Counted from the stretch's first letter, positions 8,232 through 14,697 are shown. The stretch: DNA of 32,042 nucleotides from Candidatus Omnitrophota bacterium (GCA_016192545.1 JACPTX010000041.1:1-32042); one strand, 5' to 3'. Numbers and translations: made by a program. The notes: a model not told the origin generated them from the sequence alone.

Positions 8232-9347
8232 ATGACCTATCTCTGGCAGCTGAAGCAGTGGCCCGCGTGGCGCTGGAACAGCGAAGCCCTCCTGCCGTTG
8301 ATCAGCCGGGCGCGTCTTTCGCAAGGCAAGCTCCTCACCAAGGTTGCGAGCCTGGGGTTCAAGCTCAGCCGCGAGGCGCAAGCGGATATCTTGACCGAAG
8401 AGGCCGTCACCACCTCGGCGATTGAAGGGGAGCGACTCAGCCGCGACTCGGTGCGATCATCCGTCGCACGGCATTTGGGGCTTCCGGCCGCAGGACTTTC
8501 GCCTGCGAACCGGTCCGTGGATGGGTTGGTGGAGGTGCTGTTGGATGCCACGCAGCACTACGAAGCCCCGCTGACGGCCGCCCGGCTCAAGCGCTGGCAG
8601 GCCGCGCTGTTTCCAACCGGGCATTCCGGGCTGCGCAAGATCCGCACCGGACAGTGGCGGGGTCCTGAGCAGGCGATGCAGGTGGTCTCCGGCGCGGTGG
8701 GGCGGGAGCGGGTGCATTATGAAGCGCCGCCTGGCCGACGCGTGGGCCAGGACATGACGCGATTCCTGTCGTGGTGGCGGGCCGGCGCCGCGCGCGAAGA
8801 CGGCCTGCTGCGCTCCGGCCTGGCGCATGTGTACTTCGTGACCATCCATCCTTTTGAGGACGGCAACGGCCGCATTGCTCGCGCCTTGACGGAGATGGCC
8901 CTGGCTCAGGATGAGCACCAACCGATCCGCTGCTATAGCCTGTCGTCTCAGATCATGAAAGAGCGCAACGCCTATTACCGCGTGCTGGAGGCGTGCCAGA
9001 AGGGCGATGGCGATGTGACGGCTTGGCTGCAGTGGTACCTCGGGTGTTACACCCGGGCGGTCGAGCGCACCGAGCGGCTCATCGCCGATGTGCTGGCCAA
9101 GGCCGCGTTTTGGCAGCGGCATAGCCAGGCCGACCTGAACGCCCGTCAGCGGAAAGTGCTCAACCGGCTGCTGGATGCCGGGAAAGGCGGCTTTCAAGGA
9201 GGGTTGACAACAAGGAAATATGTGGCGCTGGCCAAGGTGAGCCGAGCCACGGCGTTTCGGGAAATCTCAGAGTTGCTGGAGAAGGGACTGCTTACCCAGC
9301 ATCCGGCCAGGGGCCGGAGCGTCAGTTATGAGGTGAAGTGGGGTTGA
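8232..9347 (+). CDS. Fic family protein with DUF4172 N-terminal domain and C-terminal winged helix
   Basis: This 371-residue Fic-domain protein is likely an AMP- or other nucleotidyl-transferase acting on an unknown protein. The N-terminal DUF4172-like part (WQLKQWPAWRW...) leads to the inhibitory helix motif T61-SAI-E65-G66, the (S/T)xxxE(G/N) pattern that blocks ATP in self-restrained Fic enzymes. The active core HPFEDGNGR is intact at 206-214. The last 60 or so residues (RKYVALAKVSRATAFREISE, then LLEKGLL) form a winged helix that could bind DNA. It has its own promoter-like region and palindromic operator, sits between direct repeats, and separates era from yqeY. This fits an acquired regulatory or toxin-type cassette. 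No separate antitoxin gene is visible, consistent with built-in inhibition. Confidence 0.9.
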   Translation: MTYLWQLKQWPAWRWNSEALLPLISRARLSQGKLLTKVASLGFKLSREAQADILTEEAVTTSAIEGERLSRDSVRSSVARHLGLPAAGLSPANRSVDGLVEVLLDATQHYEAPLTAARLKRWQAALFPTGHSGLRKIRTGQWRGPEQAMQVVSGAVGRERVHYEAPPGRRVGQDMTRFLSWWRAGAAREDGLLRSGLAHVYFVTIHPFEDGNGRIARALTEMALAQDEHQPIRCYSLSSQIMKERNAYYRVLEACQKGDGDVTAWLQWYLGCYTRAVERTERLIADVLAKAAFWQRHSQADLNARQRKVLNRLLDAGKGGFQGGLTTRKYVALAKVSRATAFREISELLEKGLLTQHPARGRSVSYEVKWG

Positions 9348-9369
9348 AGCATACGCGGAAGTTGTGTAC
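9344..9369 (+). repeat. Right 26-bp imperfect direct repeat flanking the Fic gene
   Basis: The right copy begins TTGAAGC (9344-9350), overlapping the Fic TGA stop, and ends with the exact 14-mer CGGAAGTTGTGTAC (9356-9369) also found at 8152-8165. TTGAAG, a 17-nt gap and TACACT (9367-9372) look like a sigma-70 promoter, but transcription from it would begin only about 3 bases before the yqeY start and would exclude the Shine-Dalgarno. I therefore treat it mainly as a repeat. Confidence 0.65.
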
Positions 9370-9381
9370 ACTGGAGGTCTG

Positions 9382-9834
9382 ATGCCGACGCTGACCGAAC
9401 GGCTCGAGACCGACTACAAGACGGCGCTGAAGGCCCAAGACCGCCTGCGCGTGGACACCCTGCGGCTCATCAAGGCCGCGATGCAGCGCGTGGCCATCGA
9501 GAAACGTAAGGACACGCTCGAAGACCAGGAGATCATTCAGATCCTGGGCCAGCAGGCCAAACAGCGGCGGGAAACCCTGGAAGCCGCCAAGCAGGGCGGG
9601 CGTCAGGATGTCGCCGAGCAGGCGACGGCTGAGTTGGGCCTAATCACCGCCTACCTCCCGCAACAGCTGTCCGCCGACGCGCTGAAACAACTGGTTGAAG
9701 AAGCCGTCAAGACGGTCGGCGCCAACCAGGGCCAGATCATGAAATTCGTGATGGGCAAGGCCGCCGGCGCCGCTGACGGCAAGCTGGTCAGCCAGCTCGT
9801 CGGCGAACGGCTGAAACAGGGCTCCCCGACATAA
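9382..9834 (+). CDS. yqeY: GatB/YqeY domain-containing protein
   Basis: This 150-residue stand-alone YqeY protein is the helical tail found at the C-terminus of GatB, the tRNA-dependent amidotransferase subunit. It is thought to bind tRNA, though its cellular role is unsettled. Family features are the DTLRLIKAAMQRVAIEKRK helix, the RRETLEAAKQGGR(Q)D segment, AELGLITAYLPQQLS, and the C-terminal GQIMKFVMGKAAGAADGK. ATG 9382 is preceded by GGAGG (9373-9377), although the spacing of 4 nt is short. The stop is 3 bases before the ferredoxin start, so the two are probably one transcript. The product is full length for the family (about 148 residues). Confidence 0.92.
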   Translation: MPTLTERLETDYKTALKAQDRLRVDTLRLIKAAMQRVAIEKRKDTLEDQEIIQILGQQAKQRRETLEAAKQGGRQDVAEQATAELGLITAYLPQQLSADALKQLVEEAVKTVGANQGQIMKFVMGKAAGAADGKLVSQLVGERLKQGSPT

Positions 9835-9837
9835 CCC

Positions 9838-10098
9838 ATGGCGACCACGGCTGCGCAGCCCCGGAAAGGGCGTCCCAAGGCCGTGATCAACCCCGACAGC
9901 TGTTCGGGCTGTGAGGTCTGCATCGCCATCTGCCCGGTCGATTGCATCGACAAAGTGCCTGGACCGGAAGCCCCGACGCTCAATCCCGTGTGCGTCATTG
10001 ATCAGCCGCGGTGCATCGGCTGTTTCCTCTGCGAGAAAATCTGCCCGTGGGACGCCATCACCATGGTGCCGCCGCTGGAAGCCCCGGTGCTCGCATGA
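9838..10098 (+). CDS. Ferredoxin with two [4Fe-4S] clusters
   Basis: This 86-residue electron carrier has two classic cluster motifs: Cys22, 25, 28 and 32 (CSGCEVCIAICP) and Cys59, 62, 65 and 69 (CIGCFLCEKICP). There is an 18-residue basic N-terminal extension, and Cys36 and Cys52 are extra. The redox partner is unknown. It sits between two tRNA-binding proteins (YqeY and a MetRS-beta-like protein) with a 3-base gap upstream and an ATGA overlap downstream, so the three are almost certainly translated from one message. The functional link is not obvious. Confidence 0.9.
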   Translation: MATTAAQPRKGRPKAVINPDSCSGCEVCIAICPVDCIDKVPGPEAPTLNPVCVIDQPRCIGCFLCEKICPWDAITMVPPLEAPVLA

Positions 10099-10472
10099 GC
10101 GAAGCAGGGAAGAGCCCGCCGCCCCCATCCCCCGCCGCCGCGCCAGCGCAGCTCTCCATCGAAGAGTTCCAGAAGCTGGCCCTGCGCGTGGGCGTCATCG
10201 TCTCAGCAGAAGAGCACCCCAACGCGGACCGGCTCCTGGTGCTCAAGGTGGACCTCGGCGAGGGCTCGCCCCGCCAGCTCGTGGCCGGCATCAAAAGCTC
10301 TTATCAACCTGCCGAGCTGGTCGGCAAGCGGGTGGTCGTGGTGGCCAACATGAAACCGGCCACCCTGCGAGGCGTCGAGAGCCAGGGGATGGTCCTGGCG
10401 GCCCAGGACGGCACCGCGCTGGCCCTGGTCGTCCCGGAACGCCCGATTCAAGCCGGCGGGATTGTCAAGTAA
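10095..10472 (+). CDS. Stand-alone tRNA-binding (MetRS beta/CsaA-like) OB-fold protein
   Basis: This 125-residue protein matches the C-terminal tRNA-binding domain of methionyl-tRNA synthetase (EMAP-II-like OB fold). The ALRVGVIVSAEEHPNADRLL opening, RQLVAGI, the GKRVVVVANMKPATLRGVES segment and QGMVLAA are diagnostic. A Pro/Ala-rich linker of about 20 residues leads the protein. It could act in trans with a short MetRS encoded elsewhere, or as a CsaA-type chaperone. ATG 10095 overlaps the ferredoxin TGA as ATGA, and its stop overlaps the next start by 11 bases. Confidence 0.87.
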   Translation: MSEAGKSPPPPSPAAAPAQLSIEEFQKLALRVGVIVSAEEHPNADRLLVLKVDLGEGSPRQLVAGIKSSYQPAELVGKRVVVVANMKPATLRGVESQGMVLAAQDGTALALVVPERPIQAGGIVK

Positions 10473-11367
10473 GCGTCAGCGGCCCAGCGTGATCGTCCTC
10501 GAAGTCGCGTTCCTCGCCTTGTTCTGGACGTGGGTGTTTTCCGCCGCGCTCTTCCTGCGCAATACGGTCCTGCCGCGCCTGCCGATGACCGCCTCACCGG
10601 AGGCGTGGCACTTGCCGGCGACGCCTGTCCGGTTCCAGGCCGCCGACGGCGTGTGGCTGTCCGGATGGACCATCGCCGCGGACCCCCGCGAGCCCTGGCT
10701 CATCCTCTGCCACGGTCTCGGCGCCAACCGCGCCGACCTGCTGGACATCGCCGCCGGGCTCTTCAAGGCCCGGTACAACCTGTTGTTGTTCGACTTCAGG
10801 GCGCATGGCGACAGCGAAGGCCGGAGCACCTCGTTCGGCTGGCATGAGCAGCGCGATCTCGAAGGCGCGCTGGCCTTCCTGGGGGCCCAGCCGGAAATCC
10901 CTGACCGGCCCTACGGCGTCTTTGGGGTCTCGATGGGCGGGGCGGTCGCGGTGATGGTTGCAGCTGAGGATGAGCGCATCGGGGCGGTCGCGATTGACAG
11001 CATGTACAGCGATCTGGAAGCCTCCATCAACCACCATATCAAGCTCCTCTACCGCCTGCCGCGCATCCCATTTGGGTGGTTCGTGGCGTCGGCCTACCGG
11101 CTGCGGTTCGGGGTCTGGCCCAGGCAGATGTCGCCCCTTCAGGCCATCGGCCGCATCAGCCCGCGGCCGGTGTTTCTGATTCATGGGGGAACCGATCCCA
11201 GGATGCCTCTCACTGAGGCGCAGGCCCTCCTGGAGGCCGCCCAATCGCCGAAAGACCTCTGGGTCATCCAGGGAACCGAGCATCTCGCCACCTACGCCTC
11301 AGCGCCTGATGTGTACCTTGCCCGCCTGGTGCAGTTTTTCAACTCCAGCCTGAGAACCAGCCGCTAA
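10462..11367 (+). CDS. Membrane-anchored alpha/beta hydrolase
   Basis: This serine hydrolase has 301 residues and one N-terminal transmembrane segment (VIVLEVAFLALFWTWVFSAA, residues 10-29). The hydrolase fold follows, facing the periplasm. Motifs are the oxyanion segment CHGLGANRAD, the nucleophile elbow GVSMGG, the acid in HGGTDPRMP and the His in GTEHLATY, so the triad is complete. It resembles BAAT/acyl-CoA thioester hydrolase and YfhR-like families; the substrate is unknown. I chose TTG 10462 because GGCGGG lies just upstream and the overlap with the previous gene is 11 bases. GTG 10489 is an alternative but has no ribosome-binding site. It is the last + strand gene of this run. Confidence 0.82.
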   Translation: MSSKRQRPSVIVLEVAFLALFWTWVFSAALFLRNTVLPRLPMTASPEAWHLPATPVRFQAADGVWLSGWTIAADPREPWLILCHGLGANRADLLDIAAGLFKARYNLLLFDFRAHGDSEGRSTSFGWHEQRDLEGALAFLGAQPEIPDRPYGVFGVSMGGAVAVMVAAEDERIGAVAIDSMYSDLEASINHHIKLLYRLPRIPFGWFVASAYRLRFGVWPRQMSPLQAIGRISPRPVFLIHGGTDPRMPLTEAQALLEAAQSPKDLWVIQGTEHLATYASAPDVYLARLVQFFNSSLRTSR

Positions 11368-11503
11368 TCCGCCTCAGCTAACCCTCATAACCCCTTCGTG
11401 CTCAAGCGATACCATCTATTTTACAGAATACTCATTATAAGACATTATTGAAACAGGCAACAAGCTCCCAAAGCAATCCGTACGGCAGAAATCCCAGCAG
11501 GCT
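11368..11503. other. AT-rich spacer between convergent genes
   Basis: These 136 bases lie between two converging stop codons and are much richer in A and T than the genes around them, especially 11410-11460. I see no hairpin with a T-run on either strand, no coding frame and no repeat shared with the rest of the window. Confidence 0.6.
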
Positions 11504-11809
11504 CTACAGACAAACGAGGACGTGGGCGTCCTCAATCTTCACGGGAAGTTTGGTGAGCTGAAAGGCGGGGTCAGGAACCGCGCTGCCGGTCAGCAAATTG
11601 AATGTCCAGCCGTGCCAGGCGCACGTGAGCTCCTCCCCGCGCAGCTTGCCGATCCGCAAGGGGGCGCCGGCATGCGGACAGCGATCGACGTAGGCAAAGA
11701 GTTGTCCCTGCAGGCGTCCGACCAGGATGGACCGGGTGTCCACCTCGACGGCTTTGAACCCCTGCTCCGGGAGATCCTGGAGGGCGAGCACAGGGACAAA
11801 TGCCGGCAT
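11504..11809 (-). CDS. Rieske [2Fe-2S] ferredoxin-like protein
   Basis: This small 101-residue Rieske domain protein has both cluster half-sites, Cys44-x-His46 (CPHAG) and Cys63-x2-His66 (CAWHGW). The short length and lack of a membrane segment match the soluble Rieske ferredoxins related to NirD and the biphenyl dioxygenase ferredoxin, not the cytochrome bc subunit. ATG 11809 overlaps the upstream DUF3108 stop as ATGA. A longer reading from 11911 would add non-Rieske residues and overlap that gene by about 100 bases. The redox partner is unknown. Confidence 0.9.
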   Translation of the reverse strand: MPAFVPVLALQDLPEQGFKAVEVDTRSILVGRLQGQLFAYVDRCPHAGAPLRIGKLRGEELTCAWHGWTFNLLTGSAVPDPAFQLTKLPVKIEDAHVLVCL

Positions 11810-12561
11810 CAGAACGACCCCCGATCCAGCACGCCGGTGATGGGACCCCACGGGGTGGTCATCTTCATGAAGACCGGCAGCCGGCGCGCATCCGCCGTCA
11901 CATAGACCCACATCCGGCCCCGCTTGATCAGAATCCCCTTGAGCCGGCTGACCGGCTCAATGACCAGGCACGAAAACGTCCCGCGCCTGCGCAGCTCCAG
12001 CGTCACCGTGCGGAGGGGCTGGATGTCCGCATGGTAGACCTTTTCATCGGAATAGACCTGCATGGGGATCGTGCGGGCCGCGTCAACCGATTGCAGCCGA
12101 AGCCAGTAGAAGGCGCTGATGATGTCATGGACGTCCGGGGGGATGGGGATCTCTTTGACCGAACCGTTCAGGAGCGACCGGTAGGTCGCGGTCAGCCGGT
12201 CGTAATCGAAGGTGACGATTTCATCGGCCCGGTAGTGCCCTTCCCGCTGGTATTTCTCGAACTGGAGCGGCCGCAGGGTGTCAACCTCGACGTAGGAGCG
12301 GAGCACGTCATGGACCGGATAGAACGTGGAGAGGAAGTCATTGGAGCGCCCCTCGGCCTCGATGAGGTAGACCGCGCGGCCGTTCAGCTCGGTCTGCGAT
12401 TTCACCTCGATCCAGCCGTGGCCGACCGGAATGCCGAACCACCGCCCATGAAAGCTGAGCCGCTCTCCGACCTGCACCTCAAGGCGGGGCGGGGCGATGG
12501 CCACCGCCTCGGCCGTTTCGCGGACGTCCTCATCGGCCTGCACCCGCGAGGGACAGCCCAC
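11809..12561 (-). CDS. DUF3108 domain-containing lipoprotein-like protein
   Basis: This protein of about 250 residues matches the DUF3108 family of envelope proteins. Typical features are the GERLSFHGRWFGIPVGHGWIE opening strand pair, the STFYPVHDVLRSYVEVDTL and YRADEIVTFDYDR segments, and TFSCLVIEPVSRLKGIL. The first standard start is GTG 12561 (VGCPSR). However, the same frame stays open upstream and would encode a clear lipoprotein signal, LRLPLGIAGCLLLVSLLVGC, whose Cys is the third residue of the GTG form. No ATG, GTG or TTG lies in that upstream stretch before an in-frame stop near 12676. Either a rare start (CTG 12600 or ATA 12594) is used or an indel has removed the start. It is followed by the Rieske gene with an ATGA overlap. 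Confidence 0.78.
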   Translation of the reverse strand: MGCPSRVQADEDVRETAEAVAIAPPRLEVQVGERLSFHGRWFGIPVGHGWIEVKSQTELNGRAVYLIEAEGRSNDFLSTFYPVHDVLRSYVEVDTLRPLQFEKYQREGHYRADEIVTFDYDRLTATYRSLLNGSVKEIPIPPDVHDIISAFYWLRLQSVDAARTIPMQVYSDEKVYHADIQPLRTVTLELRRRGTFSCLVIEPVSRLKGILIKRGRMWVYVTADARRLPVFMKMTTPWGPITGVLDRGSF

Positions 12562-12590
12562 GAGCAGACTGACAAGAAGAAGACAACCGG

Positions 12591-12929
12591 CTATTCCCAG
12601 GGGTAGTCGGAGAGCTCCATCCCTTCGTAGGGAGACACGTAATCCTTCGGAATCGGCAGGGGGAAGGTCACGGCCTCATAGGCCCCGACCACCAGCCGCG
12701 TCGCCCCAAGCCCCAGTCCCTTGACGAACCCCCAGCCCACTCCCAACAGCGGGTTTTCTTCCTGCATCCCGAGGTGGAGATTCCTTGGAATCTCAATCCA
12801 GCAGCCCAACACGTTGCCGATCCCCCGGCCGGCCTTGTGGATGGGATCCTGCGCGAACGCCGCCGGGCTCGCCAGCCCCGCCGCCACCAGCACCCCGACC
12901 AGACTCACGAGCCATCGTTGCTGACGCAT
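12591..12929 (-). CDS. TIGR04073 family (putative exosortase-associated) protein, copy A
   Basis: This secreted protein of 112 residues has a signal peptide ending SPAAFA-QD. The mature part has the family pattern: a KAGRGIGNVLGCWIEIPRNL amphipathic helix, a glycine-rich middle (GVGWGFVKGLGLGATRLVVG) and the ending FPLPIPKDYVSPY. TIGR04073 proteins are known from genomes with exosortase/PEP-CTERM sorting, but their role is unproven. ATG 12929 has an excellent ribosome-binding site (GGAGGAGG in the 15 bases upstream). A longer start at 13043 would run through the divergent promoter and is unlikely. A paralogue lies at 13385-13759. Confidence 0.82.
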   Translation of the reverse strand: MRQQRWLVSLVGVLVAAGLASPAAFAQDPIHKAGRGIGNVLGCWIEIPRNLHLGMQEENPLLGVGWGFVKGLGLGATRLVVGAYEAVTFPLPIPKDYVSPYEGMELSDYPWE

Positions 12930-12989
12930 GGTCCTCCTCCCTCCTGTTGATTGCGCCCCGTCGCCAACCGCCCGCATGCCGTGTCCGCC

Positions 12990-13020
12990 TTGACGAACGC
13001 GCCCAACATGGTAGTATACT
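12990..13020 (+). promoter_or_regulatory. Probable promoter for the small membrane protein gene
   Basis: TTGACG (12990-12995) is followed by TAGTAT (13012-13017, 16-nt gap) or TATACT (13015-13020, 19-nt gap). The first ATG beyond the expected start site is 13050. The region lies between divergent genes, with TIGR04073 copy A on the other strand starting at 12929. Confidence 0.5.
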
Positions 13021-13049
13021 CGCATCAAGAACGGAGTGCGCATCCCGAG

Positions 13050-13334
13050 ATGCCTTTGACGTCCGGAGACCGGCGTTTCATCAGAACGGTAGACCGCCTG
13101 AAGGTCTACGCCTTGGGGCTGTCAGGCACCGTCCTGCTCTTTCTGATGTTCACCCCGGCCAGCCAGATCCATCTGGCCACCATGATCGTCGGATTCGCCC
13201 TCTGCTGGATGGTCTGGCTCACCCAGCGGCTCATCAGCCTCCTCACGATCGTGGACCTCGAGCTCACCAAAGCGATCGACGTTTTGAAACGCACCCTGCC
13301 GGCGGAAGCCCGCCAAGAACTGCACCGTCAATAG
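13050..13334 (+). CDS. Small two-span membrane protein of unknown function
   Basis: This 94-residue protein has two hydrophobic segments (LGLSGTVLLFLMFTPASQ and LATMIVGFALCWMVWLTQRL) joined by a short loop. A basic N-terminus (GDRRFIRTVDRLK) and an amphipathic C-terminal helix (LELTKAIDVLKRTLPAEAR) flank them. I do not recognise the family. ATG 13050 fits the promoter at 12990-13020, while the earlier ATGs at 12951 and 13008 lie in or before it. Its TAG stop (13332-13334) takes its last G from the palindromic element that begins at 13334. It is the only + strand gene in an otherwise - strand stretch. Confidence 0.65.
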   Translation: MPLTSGDRRFIRTVDRLKVYALGLSGTVLLFLMFTPASQIHLATMIVGFALCWMVWLTQRLISLLTIVDLELTKAIDVLKRTLPAEARQELHRQ

Positions 13335-13383
13335 GGGTCAGACCCAACTGGTAGGGACGACCCTGAGGGGTGGGTCTGACCCC
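13334..13383. repeat. 50-bp palindromic element, GGGGTCAGACCC family, copy 2
   Basis: The arms GGGGTCAGACCCA (13334-13346) and TGGGTCTGACCCC (13371-13383) pair perfectly around a 24-nt loop. The innermost pair is A-T, where copy 1 has G-C and the copy at 14593 has C-G. The element fills the whole space between two converging stop codons: the left gene's TAG uses its first base, and the right gene's TGA (13385-13387) begins 2 bases past its end. It could act as a two-way structured 3' end, though no T-run is present. Confidence 0.88.
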
Positions 13384-13384
13384 G

Positions 13385-13759
13385 TCAGGGCGCCCAGTCG
13401 CCGTGCGCGTACACGAACTCCGGCTGCACCAGGGGACGAAAACCCTTTGGGATCGGGATCGGAAACGTCGCCACTTCCACCACGCCGGCAAGCGCCCGCA
13501 CCGCCCCAGCCACCGCACCCTGCACCAGCCCCACCGTGATCGCGGCGAATCCGCCGTCCTGCTGGCCGACGAAATACGGGGTGCGGATCAGCTCCAGCGG
13601 GGCGGTCACGACATTCGCCGCGCCGCGGCCGAGCTTCCTCCCGGCTCCATCCAGGTACCCCTTTGGATGATGCTCCTCTGCCGCCCATCCCAGCGGCATG
13701 ACCAGGCCCATCACCGCCGCCATGCCAAGCGCCCCGAGAGCCCACCGGTGTGTGCGCAT
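13385..13759 (-). CDS. TIGR04073 family (putative exosortase-associated) protein, copy B
   Basis: This 124-residue secreted protein has a signal peptide ending PLGWA-AEE. It shares the layout of copy A: an amphipathic GAGRKLGRGAANVVTAPLEL helix (compare KAGRGIGNVLG in copy A), a middle Gly/Ala-rich membrane-like helix (GGFAAITVGLVQGAVAGAVR), and an ending FPIPIPKGF that matches FPLPIPKDY in copy A. The two are paralogues about 0.5 kb apart. ATG 13759 follows GGGAGGGG, a strong ribosome-binding site. The function is unknown; the helix pattern suggests association with a membrane. Confidence 0.82.
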   Translation of the reverse strand: MRTHRWALGALGMAAVMGLVMPLGWAAEEHHPKGYLDGAGRKLGRGAANVVTAPLELIRTPYFVGQQDGGFAAITVGLVQGAVAGAVRALAGVVEVATFPIPIPKGFRPLVQPEFVYAHGDWAP

Positions 13760-13776
13760 CAACCCCTCCCTTCAAC

Positions 13777-13829
13777 GCGGTGTCTGACACGTCTGGTGGG
13801 TCGCCGTGTCTAGACGTGTCTGACACCGC
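13777..13829. repeat. Palindromic element, GTGTCTGACAC variant (copy 3)
   Basis: The core arms GGTGTCTGACACG (13779-13791) and CGTGTCTGACACC (13815-13827) pair except for the central base, around a 23-nt loop. GC and TCT extend the pairing on the outside and inside (17 of 18 matched over 13777-13794 and 13812-13829). The layout is the same as in the GGGGTCAGACCC copies, but both halves of each arm carry the GTGTC/GACAC substitution. It provides the last residues and the TAG stop (13810-13812) of the CPBP protease. Confidence 0.82.
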
Positions 13830-14679
13830 ACCCGCGATGAATCATCCACCCCAGCCCTGCAAGCGCCGCCCACGCTCCGACCCCGTTCACCAGCCGGCTC
13901 GTGCCAAACCACCACTGGAGGGACGGGTCTGCGAACTCCACCAGTAGCTTGTTGACGCGCGCCGCATAAGCCAGCGACGCGTGGAGCCCAATGGCCAGAT
14001 ACAGCTGCTTGGTCCGCAGCACGCTCAGGGCCAGCACCCATCCCAGCAGAAACAGCCCGATGAGCTCAAAGCCGCTGGCCGGCCACTCCGGGTTCGGGCG
14101 CAGATGCACGAGCGCGTAGGCGGCGCTGCTGCCCGCCATCGCGAGCCCTTTTGAGCAGCGCATGAGCTGCTGCAGAATGTAGCCGCGGAAGATCAGCTCT
14201 TCCAGCACGGCGACCAGCCCGGCGCCGGGGATAAACAGCAGGACGGTGCGCCACACCCGCGCGGCATCCGGGTGCACATCGATGCGGCACCACGGCGTCG
14301 CGAGATAGAGGGCCCCGATGAGGACCACCGCCCCGAACCCCAACACCAGCCCGCGTCCCACGTCCCGCTTCCCTGCCCGCCATGCGCCAAGCCCCAGCGT
14401 CCGGATCGGCTGCCCCTGCCGGCGCATCATGACGACCAGCATGCAGGCGGCCGCAACCGACGCGGACCGGCGGAAGACCTTCCACCACGTGAGACCGGTC
14501 CAGGGATGGACCACCCCGCTGATGCCGGCTCCAAGGACGAAGACCCCCAGCGTAAAGAGCGCCACGCGTCGTAGGCCGACACGACAGGAAGAGGGGTCAG
14601 ACCCCTCTGGTGGAGTCGACCTTGAGGGGGGGGTCTGACCCCTCTCTGAGTTAGCGGTCGCTGGTCCCATGTCCGCCAT
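13810..14679 (-). CDS. CPBP family intramembrane glutamic endopeptidase
   Basis: This multi-span membrane protease of the CAAX-processing/bacteriocin-processing (CPBP, Rce1-like) family has the catalytic EELIFRGYILQQL (EExxxR) motif, the AYALVHLRPN histidine and GLHASLAYAARV. About eight hydrophobic segments are present. It may trim or protect envelope proteins; the substrate is unknown. Both ends carry palindromic repeats. The C-terminal residues after MIHRGCG and the stop come from copy 3. The first 35 residues after ATG 14679 include about 18 encoded by copy 4 (RGQTPPSRSTPPEGSDPSS). If the repeat lies outside the real gene, translation would begin at GTG 14565 (VALFTLGVFVLG), which has no clear ribosome-binding site. 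The start is therefore uncertain. Confidence 0.78.
   Translation of the reverse strand: MADMGPATANSERGQTPPSRSTPPEGSDPSSCRVGLRRVALFTLGVFVLGAGISGVVHPWTGLTWWKVFRRSASVAAACMLVVMMRRQGQPIRTLGLGAWRAGKRDVGRGLVLGFGAVVLIGALYLATPWCRIDVHPDAARVWRTVLLFIPGAGLVAVLEELIFRGYILQQLMRCSKGLAMAGSSAAYALVHLRPNPEWPASGFELIGLFLLGWVLALSVLRTKQLYLAIGLHASLAYAARVNKLLVEFADPSLQWWFGTSRLVNGVGAWAALAGLGWMIHRGCGVRHV
14591..14644. repeat. 54-bp palindromic element, GGGGTCAGACCC family, copy 4
   Basis: The arms GAGGGGTCAGACCCC (14591-14605) and GGGGTCTGACCCCTC (14630-14644) are perfect reverse complements. The core 50 bp (14593-14642) has the same 13-24-13 layout as copies 1 and 2, and its loop shares CTGGTGGAGTCGAC-like sequence with them. 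The inner pair is C-G. It falls within, or just upstream of, the CPBP protease N-terminus. Confidence 0.88.
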
Positions 14680-14697
14680 CGGCGGATCCGCCCCCCA

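Noticed and set aside
8140-9369. The Fic region as an insertion sequence
   Set aside because: No transposase, no terminal inverted repeats at the direct-repeat borders, and the only gene inside is Fic.
9344-9372. TTGAAG-17-TACACT as a firm yqeY promoter
   Set aside because: The start site would leave out the Shine-Dalgarno, and the same sequence at 8140 has TACCCC in place of TACACT; repeat identity explains it better.
13334-13383. The GGGGTCAGACCC palindromes as intrinsic terminators
   Set aside because: None is followed by a T-run on either strand, several lie inside coding sequence or before a start codon, and loops of about 24 nt are long for terminators. A role at 3' ends is still possible.
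13334-14644. The three closely spaced palindromes as a CRISPR array
   Set aside because: Gaps between copies are 393 and 761 bp and hold genes; there are no regular spacers and no cas genes.
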